A DNA stretch of 64,000 nt, taken from NCBI GenBank assembly GCA_002162685.1, contig MAAQ01000016.1, forward strand, positions 1-64,000, written 5' to 3'. The DNA is from Flavobacteriales bacterium 33_180_T64. Its GTDB lineage: Bacteria; Bacteroidota; Bacteroidia; Flavobacteriales; Flavobacteriaceae. Below, piece by piece: positions 18,447 through 28,263 of the stretch (within the stretch, counting starts at the first letter, position 1; the number at the start of each line of letters is the position of its first letter). Below the pieces are notes generated by a model that made no database searches, was not told where the DNA came from, and saw nothing but the letters and a program-made list of their open reading frames with translations. A program made the translations under genes and the position numbers.

Positions 18447-18972
18447 ATGAAACTCATGAATGCAATAATTAGAATAATATTTATTTTACTCGTATCAAAT
18501 GTTTATTCGCAAAAAAAACAAGATAGTATTTTTTCGAATTTCGAAAGGGTTTCTTACGAGAAAGACACAATTTTTTTGGAGTTTAAAAAAAATATAAATA
18601 AAAAATAAAAAAGAAAAATATAAAGGAATTAAATTTTATAAAAAAAGTGAAAAAGGAATTGTGTTTAATCATAAGCAAAAAGGTAGCTTTATTTTTATGG
18701 ATTCCACTAAATCAGATACTTTATGCTTAAAGCATTTCAAAAATTATTCTTTGTCAACAATTGCTGATATAGAAAAAAAAGAGAAAAATTTTAAGCAAAA
18801 AATGAAAAATAAATTACCATTAAAAAAAGAAAATAAACTTCATCAATTTTATGATAAGAATGATATTTTTATAACTTATTTAATTGAGGTATTGAAAGAT
18901 GAAAACAAATTTATAGTTTATCCTGTTTTATGGAGAAATCAAAATATATCTGAAATAAATACTAGGTATTGA
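18447..18972 (+). pseudogene. Frameshifted small exported protein
   Basis: The ATG at 18447 opens 53 codons with a signal peptide (MKLMNAIIRIIFILLVSNVY, then SQ), stopping at 18606-18608 inside an A-rich tract. A second frame is open from 18598 to 18972 and continues as KNKKEKYKGIKFYKKSEKG and then FNHKQKGSFIFMDST. One indel in the A-runs around 18580-18606 would join them into an exported protein of about 175 residues. The downstream half has no good start of its own, only GTG at 18661. It is either a recent pseudogene, a sequencing error, or a slippage site. Function unknown. Confidence 0.6.
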
Positions 18973-19041
18973 GTTAAGTGCTATAAAGACTGGCGATCTC
19001 AGTAAAGAGTTTCCCGTTTTTTACACATAATTCACATAGAA

Positions 19042-19135
19042 TTGATCATAAGCGAACACTCGTTTTTAGCGAATACTAACATTAGAATTTTATTGAGTCA
19101 CTCGTCACAGACGAGTGCTAGTACAGGGCAAAAAA
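19042..19135. repeat. REP-like palindrome region
   Basis: A perfect hairpin, CACTCGTC-ACA-GACGAGTG, lies at 19099-19117, preceded by a looser related pair (AACACTCG near 19065 and TAGCGAATACTAAC near 19067-19080). The composition differs from the flanks and resembles repetitive extragenic palindromes of Flavobacteriaceae. It sits between the frameshifted gene and the lipoprotein gene. Confidence 0.45.
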
Positions 19136-19146
19136 ACAAAATTGTG

Positions 19147-19809
19147 ATGACTAAACAAAAGCGATATACCAATTTAGTGTTGTTTTTACTCTTAATGCTT
19201 TTAATGTGTTGTGGTCAAGATAGTAACGAACAACACAATTTTTTTTCAAACAATTTAAGTGCTTTACTCGATTCAACAGTATTTGATCGTCGCAGACTAG
19301 TATTACCTTCTCCAGAGGATTTCAAAGATTCAACAAGCCAAAACAACTTAAAAGAGCGTGTAAAAATCAAAAGTAATATCGAGTTGCCCGCTCTAACTAT
19401 TGCTATTATAGATTCTATAAAACCAATAAGTGATTTGGATAGTTTCTTTAAAAAGATTAAGCAATTTAAGTCAAACTCTAATTTTGAATCAACTTTTGAA
19501 AATGAAGTGATAGATGATGAAATTCATAAGATTGATATTACAAAGTTTAAAGTAGATGACTCTAAATATGAATTGATATATTATTCTGATTTTGAGAAGA
19601 AAAAAGGGTTATCTGGTAATATTATAAAAACAGATAATACGCCAATATGCACATTGTCAAAGATATATTTTAATAAAGAACAAAATTTAGGGGTTTTTAG
19701 AATGAGTATTGTATATAGTGGTTTAGACGGTTATGGTGTTATTGTATTCATTAAAAAGGAAAACGGTAATTGGGTAATCGATAAAATTATAGAAGAATGG
19801 ATAGCATAA
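19147..19809 (+). CDS. Hypothetical lipoprotein
   Basis: I take the ATG at 19147 (220 residues) because it gives a clean lipoprotein signal (LLLMLLMCC-GQD); the longer in-frame start at 19042 runs through a REP-like hairpin. The mature protein is soluble, mixed alpha/beta, with repeated acidic-basic stretches and a C-terminal beta part (VIVFIKKENGNWVIDKIIEE) like that of small secreted domains that end in a two-strand hairpin. No family was recognised. Confidence 0.75.
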   Translation: MTKQKRYTNLVLFLLLMLLMCCGQDSNEQHNFFSNNLSALLDSTVFDRRRLVLPSPEDFKDSTSQNNLKERVKIKSNIELPALTIAIIDSIKPISDLDSFFKKIKQFKSNSNFESTFENEVIDDEIHKIDITKFKVDDSKYELIYYSDFEKKKGLSGNIIKTDNTPICTLSKIYFNKEQNLGVFRMSIVYSGLDGYGVIVFIKKENGNWVIDKIIEEWIA

Positions 19810-19846
19810 CTTTTAGATAGATACTCAACCACAATCACTTAAACTA

Positions 19847-19877
19847 TTGTTGGGTTGCAAAAAAAAGCGTACTTTTG
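19847..19877 (+). promoter_or_regulatory. Promoter of tig
   Basis: A TTG at 19847-19849, a 20-bp spacer and TACTTTTG (19870-19877) match the Bacteroidota -33/-7 promoter. The predicted start gives a leader of about 50 nt before the trigger factor ATG. Confidence 0.7.
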
Positions 19878-19932
19878 CAGCCCTTTTTAACGTAAAAAAG
19901 TAAATTCCCTTTATGGGTTTATAGTAAACACA

Positions 19933-21255
19933 ATGAATATTACAAGAGAAAACATCGATGCATTAAATGCAGTTGTAAAAGTAGATATCGCTAAAGAAGA
20001 TTATAGCGATAAAGTGGAAAAAATATTAATCGATTACCGTAAATCGGCTAATATACCTGGTTTTAGAAAAGGTCATGTGCCAATGACTATGGTGAAAAAG
20101 CAATATGGTAAAGCTGTTTTAGTTGATGAAGTGAATAAGCTTTTACAAGATGCATTAGGTAAGTATTTAACTGAAGAAAAATTAGACGTTTTAGGTAATC
20201 CTTTACCAAAACCTCAAGACAATTTAGATTGGGATGCAGATGCTTTTTCTTTTGAGTTTGAATTAGGTCTTGCACCTGATTTTAAAGTAAACTTGAAAAG
20301 TAAAAAAGCCATCACACATTATAATATCGTTGCCGATGATAAAATGTTAAAGGATCAAGTAGAGCATCTAAGAAAACAATACGGCAAAATTACGTCTCAA
20401 ACTGAAGTTGCTAAAGACTCAGAGATTACAGGTGTTTTTGCTAACGAAGAGAAAGAGATCAACAACTCAACAATGATTACTTTAGATAAGTTTAAAGGAA
20501 AAACAACAGAGAAAACATTTGTTGGAGCTAAAGTTGGTGATGTTATTACATTAAAAACAAAAGGATTGTTTACAGACGATCATGATTTAATGACTTTTTT
20601 AAAAGTGTCTCATGATGATGCTCATGGTTTAGATGTTGAAATGACATTTACAATCAGCGAAATTAATTCTAGAGAATTAGCAGATTTAGATCAAGAGTTG
20701 TTTGATAAACTCTTCGGAAAAGGAACAGTAACTTCTGTGTCAGAGTTGAAAGATAAAATTAAAGGAGACTCTGAAAAGCAATTTGCACAACAAGGGGATC
20801 AAAAGTTATTAAATGACGTAACCGAAAGTTTAGTAGAGAACACGAAATTTGACTTACCAGCAGAATTCTTACAAAAATGGATGCAAACAGCAGGTGAAAC
20901 TGAAATGGATGCAGAACAAGCTAAAGAAGAATACGAAAAGTCTGAAAAAAGTATGCGCTACCAATTAATTGAAGGTAAATTAATTGAGAAGCATGACCTT
21001 CAAGTCGCATTTGATGATTTAAAAGATCACGCTAAAGAAATGATCAAAGGGCAAATGGCGCAATTTGGTCAAATGAATTCTACAGATGAAGAATTAGAAG
21101 GTATTGCAGCAAGAATATTATCAAATAAAGATGAGGTGAAGCGTTTGTCAGAACAATTGATGAGCACTAAATTGTTAAATCTTTATAAATCTGAAGCAAA
21201 CTTAAAGACAAAAGAAATAACTTACGATGATTTTGTAAAAGAGTTTTATAGCTAA
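19933..21255 (+). CDS. tig: Trigger factor
   Basis: A 440-residue ribosome-bound chaperone. The N-terminal ribosome-binding part includes the signature-like GFRKGHVPM (residues about 40-48). The middle domain (about 150-245) is a divergent PPIase-like fold without the usual catalytic residues, common in Bacteroidota. The C-terminal part is helical. It has its own promoter and terminator and precedes clpP and clpX, the conserved order tig-clpP-clpX. Confidence 0.95.
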   Translation: MNITRENIDALNAVVKVDIAKEDYSDKVEKILIDYRKSANIPGFRKGHVPMTMVKKQYGKAVLVDEVNKLLQDALGKYLTEEKLDVLGNPLPKPQDNLDWDADAFSFEFELGLAPDFKVNLKSKKAITHYNIVADDKMLKDQVEHLRKQYGKITSQTEVAKDSEITGVFANEEKEINNSTMITLDKFKGKTTEKTFVGAKVGDVITLKTKGLFTDDHDLMTFLKVSHDDAHGLDVEMTFTISEINSRELADLDQELFDKLFGKGTVTSVSELKDKIKGDSEKQFAQQGDQKLLNDVTESLVENTKFDLPAEFLQKWMQTAGETEMDAEQAKEEYEKSEKSMRYQLIEGKLIEKHDLQVAFDDLKDHAKEMIKGQMAQFGQMNSTDEELEGIAARILSNKDEVKRLSEQLMSTKLLNLYKSEANLKTKEITYDDFVKEFYS

Positions 21256-21284
21256 GCAAATACATTATAAATTAGTATATTTGA

Positions 21285-21313
21285 GCGTAAGACTGATAGG
21301 TCTTACGCTTTTT
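21285..21313 (+). terminator. Terminator after tig
   Basis: The stem GCGTAAGAC/GTCTTACGC with a 6-base loop is followed by a T-run, 29 bp past the tig stop. Confidence 0.85.
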
Positions 21314-21342
21314 GTTTCACAATAAATGATTTAAAAAAATCT

Positions 21343-22017
21343 ATGGATTACGGAAAAGAATTTGAAAAATTCGCAATAAAAGATCAGGGTATTAGTAGTA
21401 CATATTATAATAAGATTGTTAGTAGCATGTACCCAACAGCTTTAACACCAAATATTATTGAAGAACGTCAAATGAACGCTGTTGCAATGGATGTGTTCTC
21501 ACGTTTAATGATGGATCGAATTATTTTCTTAGGTATGGGAATTAATGATCAGGTAGCCAATATTATACAAGCACAATTGTTGTTTTTAGAAAGTACAGAT
21601 GCTTCTAAAGATATTCAGATATATATTAACTCTCCAGGAGGTAGCGTATATGCAGGTTTAGGTATTTATGATACTATGCAATTAATTAAACCAGACGTTG
21701 CGACAATTTGTACAGGAATGGCAGCATCAATGGGAGCTGTTTTATTATGTGCTGGAGAAAAAGGAAAGCGAAGTGGTTTAACACATTCTCGTGTTATGAT
21801 TCATCAACCTTTAGGAGGAGCACAAGGTCAAGCGAGTGATATTGAAATTACAGCTCGTGAGATATTAATTCTTAAAGAGGAATTATATAAAATTATTAGT
21901 AAGCATTCGGGTCAGGATTACGACAAAATCTATGAAGATAGTGATCGTGATTACTGGATGAAAGCAGATAAAGCTAAAGAATATGGAATGATAGACGAAG
22001 TACTATCAAGAAGTTAA
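21343..22017 (+). CDS. clpP: ATP-dependent Clp protease proteolytic subunit
   Basis: A 224-residue serine protease subunit. The catalytic Ser129 lies in [12 protein letters not shown] and His154 in [30 protein letters not shown] is also diagnostic. It assembles with ClpX, encoded 54 bp downstream, to degrade unfolded or tagged proteins. The N-terminal extension before the conserved core (about 30 residues) is usual in this phylum. Confidence 0.97.
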   Translation: MDYGKEFEKFAIKDQGISSTYYNKIVSSMYPTALTPNIIEERQMNAVAMDVFSRLMMDRIIFLGMGINDQVANIIQAQLLFLESTDASKDIQIYINSPGGSVYAGLGIYDTMQLIKPDVATICTGMAASMGAVLLCAGEKGKRSGLTHSRVMIHQPLGGAQGQASDIEITAREILILKEELYKIISKHSGQDYDKIYEDSDRDYWMKADKAKEYGMIDEVLSRS

Positions 22018-22071
22018 AAATAAAATTTACTTAGTACAATCTTTGGATAGTACTTAGATTTAAAGAGATTT

Positions 22072-23307
22072 ATGGCAAAGGAAGAATTAGAATGTTCATT
22101 TTGTGGTAGGAAAAAACCTGATACCAATTTATTAATTGCTGGATTAGATGCGCATATTTGCGATCGATGTATTGAGCAAGCACATGGTATTGTTATAGAG
22201 GAATCTAAGCAGTCTGATAATGATGAATTGTCTTCAGAGTTAATGCTTAAAAAACCGCAGCAGATAAAAGCATTTCTTGATGAATATATTATTGGTCAAG
22301 AACATACAAAAAAAGTAATGTCTGTAGCTGTTTACAACCATTATAAACGTTTACTGCAACCACCAACAGATGATGATATAGAGATTCAAAAATCAAATAT
22401 CATTATGGTTGGCCAAACAGGTACTGGTAAAACTTTAATGGCAAAAACAATTGCGAGAATGCTTAATGTGCCTTTGGCTATTGTTGATGCAACGGTTTTA
22501 ACCGAAGCAGGCTATGTAGGTGAAGATGTAGAGAGTATTTTAACACGTTTATTACAAGCTGCAGATTATAATCTAGAAAAGGCAGAAAAAGGAATCGTAT
22601 TTATTGATGAGATTGATAAAATTGCTCGTAAAAGTGATAACCCATCTATTACAAGAGATGTTTCTGGAGAAGGTGTACAGCAAGCCTTATTGAAATTATT
22701 AGAAGGCACAGTGGTTAACGTCCCACCAAAAGGAGGACGTAAGCATCCAGACCAGAAGTTTATAGAAGTAAATACAGAGCATATATTATTTATTGCAGGT
22801 GGAGCGTTTGATGGTATTGAACGTGTCATTTCCAAACGATTAAATATGGCTGCTATTGGTTATAAAGCATCTCATGATGATGATGAAATTGTAGATGTTG
22901 ATAATTTGCTGCAATATATTATTCCGAAGGATTTAAAAGACTTTGGGTTAATTCCTGAAATTATCGGTCGTCTTCCAGTATTAACATATATGGATCCCTT
23001 AGATGCAAATACATTAAGGGCAATTTTAACCGAACCTAAAAATGCTATTATCAAACAGTATAAAAAGCTGTTTAATATGGATGAGATTGAATTTTCAATC
23101 ACAGATGGCGCTTTAGGGTATATCGTTAAAAAAGCAATAGAATATAAATTAGGAGCCAGAGGGTTGCGTTCACTATGTGAAGAGATCTTAACAGATGCGA
23201 TGTTTGAAATGCCTAGTTCTGATGATAAGAAATTAAATGTAACTAAGGCTTATGCTGAGAGTAAATTGACTAAAACTAAATTAAAAAAGCTTAAAGCAGT
23301 TTCTTAA
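22072..23307 (+). CDS. clpX: ATP-dependent Clp protease ATP-binding subunit ClpX
   Basis: A 411-residue AAA+ unfoldase. A C4 zinc finger (C8, C11, C30, C33) is followed by Walker A GQTGTGKT, Walker [10 protein letters not shown], the sensor and pore-loop regions (GYVGEDVES) and GARGLRS near the C-terminus. It delivers substrates to ClpP. Transcription ends at a strong hairpin shared with the convergent gene. Confidence 0.98.
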   Translation: MAKEELECSFCGRKKPDTNLLIAGLDAHICDRCIEQAHGIVIEESKQSDNDELSSELMLKKPQQIKAFLDEYIIGQEHTKKVMSVAVYNHYKRLLQPPTDDDIEIQKSNIIMVGQTGTGKTLMAKTIARMLNVPLAIVDATVLTEAGYVGEDVESILTRLLQAADYNLEKAEKGIVFIDEIDKIARKSDNPSITRDVSGEGVQQALLKLLEGTVVNVPPKGGRKHPDQKFIEVNTEHILFIAGGAFDGIERVISKRLNMAAIGYKASHDDDEIVDVDNLLQYIIPKDLKDFGLIPEIIGRLPVLTYMDPLDANTLRAILTEPKNAIIKQYKKLFNMDEIEFSITDGALGYIVKKAIEYKLGARGLRSLCEEILTDAMFEMPSSDDKKLNVTKAYAESKLTKTKLKKLKAVS

Positions 23308-23337
23308 ATTTAGACTTCAAAATTATATAAAAAATAA

Positions 23338-23368
23338 AAACCACTCTTTCCCGAGAGTGGTTTTTTAT
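23338..23368. terminator. Bidirectional terminator between clpX and the PD40 gene
   Basis: Perfect 10-bp arms AAACCACTCT/AGAGTGGTTT enclose a 6-base loop, with an A-run before and T-run after. The rest of the gap to 23590 holds nothing I can identify. Confidence 0.85.
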
Positions 23369-23590
23369 TTGGATTAAAAACTAATATTGCTGAACAATAT
23401 TTTGAAAATTTTTATCAATTTTGAGTCTAATACTATAAGCATTTTTAAATGCTTTTTCTTAAAGACTTCGTAAATATAATAGCATTAAAACCAGAATAAA
23501 AATGACATTGCTCTCTTTTGGATGAACACTATCAAATACTCGTTGTGTGGGAAAATACTGTGTAGTTCATCGGGTTTTTAAATGTACCTT

Positions 23591-24829
23591 TTATTGTTTA
23601 TTATCAATTGATGAGACTTTTGATGATAATTTTAAAATTTCTTTGTAAATAATTGTATCAGTTTGATTAGATGAAAATGGAGATTCATAATTTTTAAAAC
23701 CTTTTTTAAGTACTTTTATAGCATAGTTTTCATAAGCTTTTACCTTAAAGCTATATTGAGCATCTATTCCGGTTGTTTGCCTTTCTAGTTCTTTGCCTTC
23801 CCCATTTAATAATACAACAGTTGTATTTGGTAACAGTGTATTATTTTCATTTATAACAATACCTTGTAGTTGTTGGTAAATTACATTGGCTTTAAAACGA
23901 TACATATCAAAACCGCCTTTTCCTTGCTTTTTATTTGAAGAGAAAAACCCTTGATCCTTATTTATAAACATAAAGCCTAATTCATCAAATTCAGAATTAA
24001 CTTCTCCTCCTAAGTTTCTAGGTGTTTTTATATCTTCGGAAATAGAACTCACGAAAATATCAAAGCCTCCAATTGCATTATGACCTTTTGATGAGAAAAA
24101 TAGTTTTCTTCCGTCTTTAGATAAATGTGGAAATTTGTCATCAAGTCTTGTATTAATTTTAGGGCCAAGGTTCATTGCATGGCCTAATGTGCCATCGTCA
24201 TTTATATGTGCCACATATAAATCGTAACCACCATAACTTCCTGGCATGTTAGATGAAAAGTATAGCTCTGTTCCGTCTGAAGAAACATGTGGATTCTCTA
24301 TTGAGTAATTGTTGTTACTAATTGGTAACTCTTCTTCATTAACCCAATTTCCATTTGAGTTATTTTCTAAAACAATTTTGTAGAGTTGGTAGTTAAGAGA
24401 GTTTTCTCGTTTGCTTCTTGTAAAGTACATGGTTCTCTCATCTGGAGAGAATGCTACTTGACCTTCACTGTTTTTGGTGTTTATAAGCCTTGAAAAAAAT
24501 AATGGATTTTTAGCTGTTCCATAAGCATCAATGTCTAGGCAAAATAGTTCAGTAAATGGTTCGTTAGTGTGTTTGTCAATTCCGTTTCCTAATCCGCCAA
24601 TTTTTTTGGAAGATACCATGATAAGTTTGTTTCTGAATAGCGCAGAAGGAATTTCAGAATATTTAGTGTTTACATTAGATTTATAAACGTAAAAGTCAAG
24701 CCCACTTTTATTGAGTTTGTCAATACGTTTTGATGTATTATTAGGAGTAGTATGATCAAGATTTAAAATCGTAGGTGAGTATACCATACAAAAGAGTAGG
24801 GTAAACACCGTGAGGATTGGCGTTTTCAT
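23591..24829 (-). CDS. Exported PD40 beta-propeller protein without an OmpA domain
   Basis: A 412-residue protein with a signal peptide. WD40-like PD40 repeats follow (for example GQVAFSPDERTMYFTRS, ENPHVSSDGTELYFSSN, KFPHLSKDGRKLFFSSK; about residues 110-310), then a carboxypeptidase-regulatory-like beta domain (about 325-395). Related Flavobacteriaceae proteins usually continue into an OmpA peptidoglycan-binding domain; here the chain ends first at a normal stop. It may act as a periplasmic or cell-surface scaffold. It is convergent with clpX. Confidence 0.8.
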   Translation of the reverse strand: MKTPILTVFTLLFCMVYSPTILNLDHTTPNNTSKRIDKLNKSGLDFYVYKSNVNTKYSEIPSALFRNKLIMVSSKKIGGLGNGIDKHTNEPFTELFCLDIDAYGTAKNPLFFSRLINTKNSEGQVAFSPDERTMYFTRSKRENSLNYQLYKIVLENNSNGNWVNEEELPISNNNYSIENPHVSSDGTELYFSSNMPGSYGGYDLYVAHINDDGTLGHAMNLGPKINTRLDDKFPHLSKDGRKLFFSSKGHNAIGGFDIFVSSISEDIKTPRNLGGEVNSEFDELGFMFINKDQGFFSSNKKQGKGGFDMYRFKANVIYQQLQGIVINENNTLLPNTTVVLLNGEGKELERQTTGIDAQYSFKVKAYENYAIKVLKKGFKNYESPFSSNQTDTIIYKEILKLSSKVSSIDNKQ

Positions 24830-24966
24830 CGTGAGGGATTTTGGATTAATTTTGCTTTAAAGTTAGAACCAATAACCTTAAATGGCTTGTTTTATTGTGT
24901 TTTTTAGATGAAATAGGTTTTTAATTCGATTAATTTAGTGGTTTTGCTAATTTTACCGACGAACGG

Positions 24967-26487
24967 TTAGGTTGTCGTGTTTAAAGTAAGCAACTCGTCA
25001 ATATATTCTCTGTTATTTGAAAGTCTAGGGATTTTATGTTGACCGCCAAGCTTACCATGTTGTTTAAGCCAATCATAAAATAAACGCTCTCTAGCAATAC
25101 GTACAGTAGGCATATTTAATGTCATGTTGTTTAAGCGCTTTGCTTCATAATCAGAATTTAGAGATTTCAGCTTAGTATCTAATAATTCATTAAAAGTATT
25201 AAGGTTTTTAGGTGGTTTTTTAAATTCAATTAACCACTCATGTGAGCCTTTGCTTTTTCCTTTCATAAAAATTGGAGCTGCAGTGTAATCAACAATTTCA
25301 GCATTAGTTGAGTAGCAAACCTCTCTAAGTGCATCTTCAGCATTTTCGATAATAAGCTCTTCTCCAAAGGCATTAATATGATGTTTGGTTCTGCCAGAAA
25401 CTTTAATACGATACGGGTTTATTGATGTAAACCGAACCGTATCCCCAATTTTATAGCGCCATAGGCCTGCGTTAGTTGTAATAATCACAGCATAGTTTTT
25501 TCCAATTTCAACGTCACTTAAACGAATTACTTTTTGCTGAGGTGTTCCGTAAGTGTTCATTGGGATAAACTCATAGAAAATACCATAGTCTAACATAAGC
25601 AATAATTCGCTGCTGCTGTTTTGATCTTGAATGGCAAAAAAACCTTCCGAAGCATTATAAATTTCGTAATATTTAAAATCAGATTTTGGTAAGATGGCTT
25701 TGTATTGATCTACATACGGTACAAAGCTTACGCCTCCATGAAAATAAACCTCTAGGTTTGGCCAAATGTCAAAAAGGCTATCTTTTCCTGTAGCATCTAA
25801 AACATTGTTGAGCAATACAAGCATCCATGATGGCACACCTGCTAAACTCGTCACATTCTCATTTTGAGTTTCTTCAACGATAGCTTGCATTTTTACTTCC
25901 CAATCACTCATTAGAGAAACTTTACTGCTTGGTGTGCTGCTAAATTCTGCCCAAAAAGGCATATTGTCAATCAGTATGGCAGAGAGGTCGCCATAGGCAG
26001 TACCGTTTTCTTTATATAGTTCTTTGCTTCCTCCTAGGCGTAGACTCTTACCTGTGAAGAGCTGTGAATCTTCATTGTTATTGAGATACATGCAAAGTAA
26101 ATCTTTACTTGCTGCATAATGACAATCTTCTAGAGATTGTGGACTAACAGGTATGAATTTACTTTTTGCATTTGTAGTTCCACTAGATTTAGCAAACCAT
26201 TTAATAGGATTTGGCCAAAATATATTATGCTCTCCACGACGTGAACGTTCAATCATCTCTTGGCAATCTTCGTAAGATGATATAGGTATTCTTTCGCTAA
26301 ATGTTTTGTAATTAGAAATAGAATTAAAATCGTATTGTTTCCCAATTTCAGTATCCTTTGCTGTAGAAAGAAGTTGAAAAAGTAATTCGTTTTGGACCTC
26401 GTTAGGGTATTTTAAAAACAATTCTATCTGATGGAATCGTTTTTTTAAAAACCAGGAAGCAATAGAATTCACTAATGGAATCGGCAT
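24967..26487 (-). CDS. GH3-family acyl-adenylating enzyme
   Basis: A 506-residue protein of the GH3 fold, related to plant hormone-amino acid ligases and the ANL adenylation superfamily. Visible marks are WFAKSSGTTNAKSKFIPVS (ATP-binding loop), YEIYNASEGFFA, and VSGRTKHHINAFGEELI near the C-terminal hinge. Bacterial members are widespread in Bacteroidota with unknown substrates, so acyl-AMP formation is inferred. It is divergent from the DUF2797 gene with only 43 bp between starts. Confidence 0.88.
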   Translation of the reverse strand: MPIPLVNSIASWFLKKRFHQIELFLKYPNEVQNELLFQLLSTAKDTEIGKQYDFNSISNYKTFSERIPISSYEDCQEMIERSRRGEHNIFWPNPIKWFAKSSGTTNAKSKFIPVSPQSLEDCHYAASKDLLCMYLNNNEDSQLFTGKSLRLGGSKELYKENGTAYGDLSAILIDNMPFWAEFSSTPSSKVSLMSDWEVKMQAIVEETQNENVTSLAGVPSWMLVLLNNVLDATGKDSLFDIWPNLEVYFHGGVSFVPYVDQYKAILPKSDFKYYEIYNASEGFFAIQDQNSSSELLLMLDYGIFYEFIPMNTYGTPQQKVIRLSDVEIGKNYAVIITTNAGLWRYKIGDTVRFTSINPYRIKVSGRTKHHINAFGEELIIENAEDALREVCYSTNAEIVDYTAAPIFMKGKSKGSHEWLIEFKKPPKNLNTFNELLDTKLKSLNSDYEAKRLNNMTLNMPTVRIARERLFYDWLKQHGKLGGQHKIPRLSNNREYIDELLTLNTTT

Positions 26488-26530
26488 TTTTATAGTATCT
26501 TTAAGTTTTAAAAATAATACTTTTTTTTAT

Positions 26531-27325
26531 ATGTTTTACCAAGGTGTTTTAACAAAGATGCAAACTGAATTTTTAGAGCCTATTCAATATTATTTAATAT
26601 TAGAAAATGACTTCCTGAATATGAACCAATTATTAGGTAAAATGATAACAATGACCTTTGTAAAACACCAATGTTTAAATTGCCGATTAGATAAGCCTAT
26701 TTATCGTCAAGGCTTTTGTAAAAGTTGTTTTTTTGATATTCCTCAAGCTGCAGATTGGATTATGAGACCAGAATTAAGTACTGCGCATTTAGGAAAAGAA
26801 GATCGTGACTTGGCTTATGAAAAAAAGGCACAATTACAACCACATATTGTATATTTAGCAAACTCTAGTAATGTTAAAGTTGGGGTTACTAGAAAAACGC
26901 AAGTACCTACGCGATGGATAGATCAAGGCGCTCATGAAGCTATTGAAATTGTTGAAGTTCCAAATAGATATCTTGCTGGTATTACAGAGGTTGCTCTTAA
27001 AGGTTATGTTGCCGATAAAACCAATTGGCGGAAAATGCTCAAGAATGATATTGAAGATGAAAACTTATTAGAATGGAGAGAGCGATTAAAAGGGTACATT
27101 CCAGAAGAAGCTCAAGATTATTTTATAGCCTCTAATACAGAGACTAATATTCAATTTCCTGTGATTAAATATCCGGAGAAACCTAAAAGTCTTAATATTA
27201 AAAAAGAACAGAATTATACGGGTAAGTTAGTTGGTGTAAAAGGACAGTATCTTATTTTTGATGACAATACTGTTTTTAATGTAAGAGCAAATGAAGGTTT
27301 GGTGATTAAATTTGCAATTAATTAA
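26531..27325 (+). CDS. DUF2797 zinc-ribbon-like protein
   Basis: A 264-residue cytoplasmic protein. The start MFYQGVLTKMQTEF is the usual family start. CLNC followed by CKSC forms a likely four-Cys zinc site near residues 50-70. The strongly conserved block YLANSSNVKVGVTRKTQVP and RWIDQGAHEA marks DUF2797; this block resembles a GIY-YIG-like core, but activity is not established. It ends with a 4-bp overlap of the convergent LysE-type gene. Confidence 0.85.
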   Translation: MFYQGVLTKMQTEFLEPIQYYLILENDFLNMNQLLGKMITMTFVKHQCLNCRLDKPIYRQGFCKSCFFDIPQAADWIMRPELSTAHLGKEDRDLAYEKKAQLQPHIVYLANSSNVKVGVTRKTQVPTRWIDQGAHEAIEIVEVPNRYLAGITEVALKGYVADKTNWRKMLKNDIEDENLLEWRERLKGYIPEEAQDYFIASNTETNIQFPVIKYPEKPKSLNIKKEQNYTGKLVGVKGQYLIFDDNTVFNVRANEGLVIKFAIN

Positions 27326-27942
27326 AATGTCAATTTTATAGCTTGTGCTAACCCAATTGCAATTAGTAAAATTCCTGTGACCTTATTTATTACTAAGCTA
27401 ATGTTTTGTACTTTGTTTTTTATGGCACTACTAAATTTGCTATATAAGTAAAGCGTTAAAAGTTTACCTAAATATACACCAGCAAAAAACAAGAATAACA
27501 GGCGTAAAGGCGAGCCTAGTGACAGCATTAAATTATTATTGTTGATAATTCCAAAGGCGATAACCCAATAAATGAGTACGGGAGGATTTAAAATTCCTAA
27601 GAGAAATCCGGTGGCATATTTTGAAGCTGTTAACTGATTCTTTTTTTTTGTTTTCTCTTTGTTCTTTTTGATGACTAAAAAACTGCCAACTGCCATTAAA
27701 ATAACAACAATTAGTATTTGAATCCACATGTTACGATCAAAGAAATCTCTAACAATCAGATTGCAGTGCAAGGCATAATAGGATAGTATAACTTCGGCTA
27801 TACCAGCAGTAATAGCAATTTTAAAGGCTTGTTTTGTGTTTTGTTTTATAGTAGTATTTATTACAGCAATGTTTGAAGCACCTAGTGGTAAGGCTCCAAT
27901 AAAACTTGCTGAAATTCCAATAAGAAAATATAAAATAGCCAT
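27322..27942 (-). CDS. LysE-type exporter
   Basis: A 206-residue inner-membrane protein with about six helices. The start ILYFLIGISASFIGALPLGASNIAVIN fits the LysE/RhtB superfamily of small-molecule exporters, in which the first helix carries a conserved Pro-Gly region. A Lys/Glu-rich loop (KKNKEKTKKKNQ) sits in the middle cytoplasmic part. The substrate is unknown. Confidence 0.8.
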   Translation of the reverse strand: MAILYFLIGISASFIGALPLGASNIAVINTTIKQNTKQAFKIAITAGIAEVILSYYALHCNLIVRDFFDRNMWIQILIVVILMAVGSFLVIKKNKEKTKKKNQLTASKYATGFLLGILNPPVLIYWVIAFGIINNNNLMLSLGSPLRLLFLFFAGVYLGKLLTLYLYSKFSSAIKNKVQNISLVINKVTGILLIAIGLAQAIKLTF

Positions 27943-27985
27943 AAATGGTTTGTAGGTTTTGTTTTAGAAAACTTACAATAGCGTA

Positions 27986-28021
27986 TAAAAAAAGCACACC
28001 TTATTGAGGTGTGCTTTTTTT
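27986..28021. terminator. Terminator after rpsU
   Basis: AAGCACACCT/AGGTGTGCTT arms with a 5-base loop, flanked by A- and T-runs, follow the rpsU stop on the minus strand. Confidence 0.85.
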
Positions 28022-28039
28022 ATATAAAGTGAAAAACTA

Positions 28040-28234
28040 CTAAATATCCTCTTGATCTCTCAAGCCTTGGATATAACCAGCTTTTTGAATTTCACGTCTT
28101 CTTTTTACAGATGGCTTAGTGAAAAATTGGTTTTCACGAATGTTTTGCATCGTTTTAACGTTACGGTGTTTTCTTTTGTAACGTTTTAAAGCACGTTCTA
28201 TGCTTTCTCCTTCTTTTACTAAAATTTTAATCAT
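28040..28234 (-). CDS. rpsU: 30S ribosomal protein S21
   Basis: A 64-residue, highly basic protein. IKILVKEGESIERALKRYKR followed by KPSVKRR is diagnostic of S21, which helps the small ribosomal subunit initiate on mRNA. It lies 29 bp after rpoD on the same strand, so the two are probably co-transcribed. Confidence 0.97.
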   Translation of the reverse strand: MIKILVKEGESIERALKRYKRKHRNVKTMQNIRENQFFTKPSVKRRREIQKAGYIQGLRDQEDI

Positions 28235-28263
28235 TGTAATACTTGTGGTTATCTATTTTAGGG

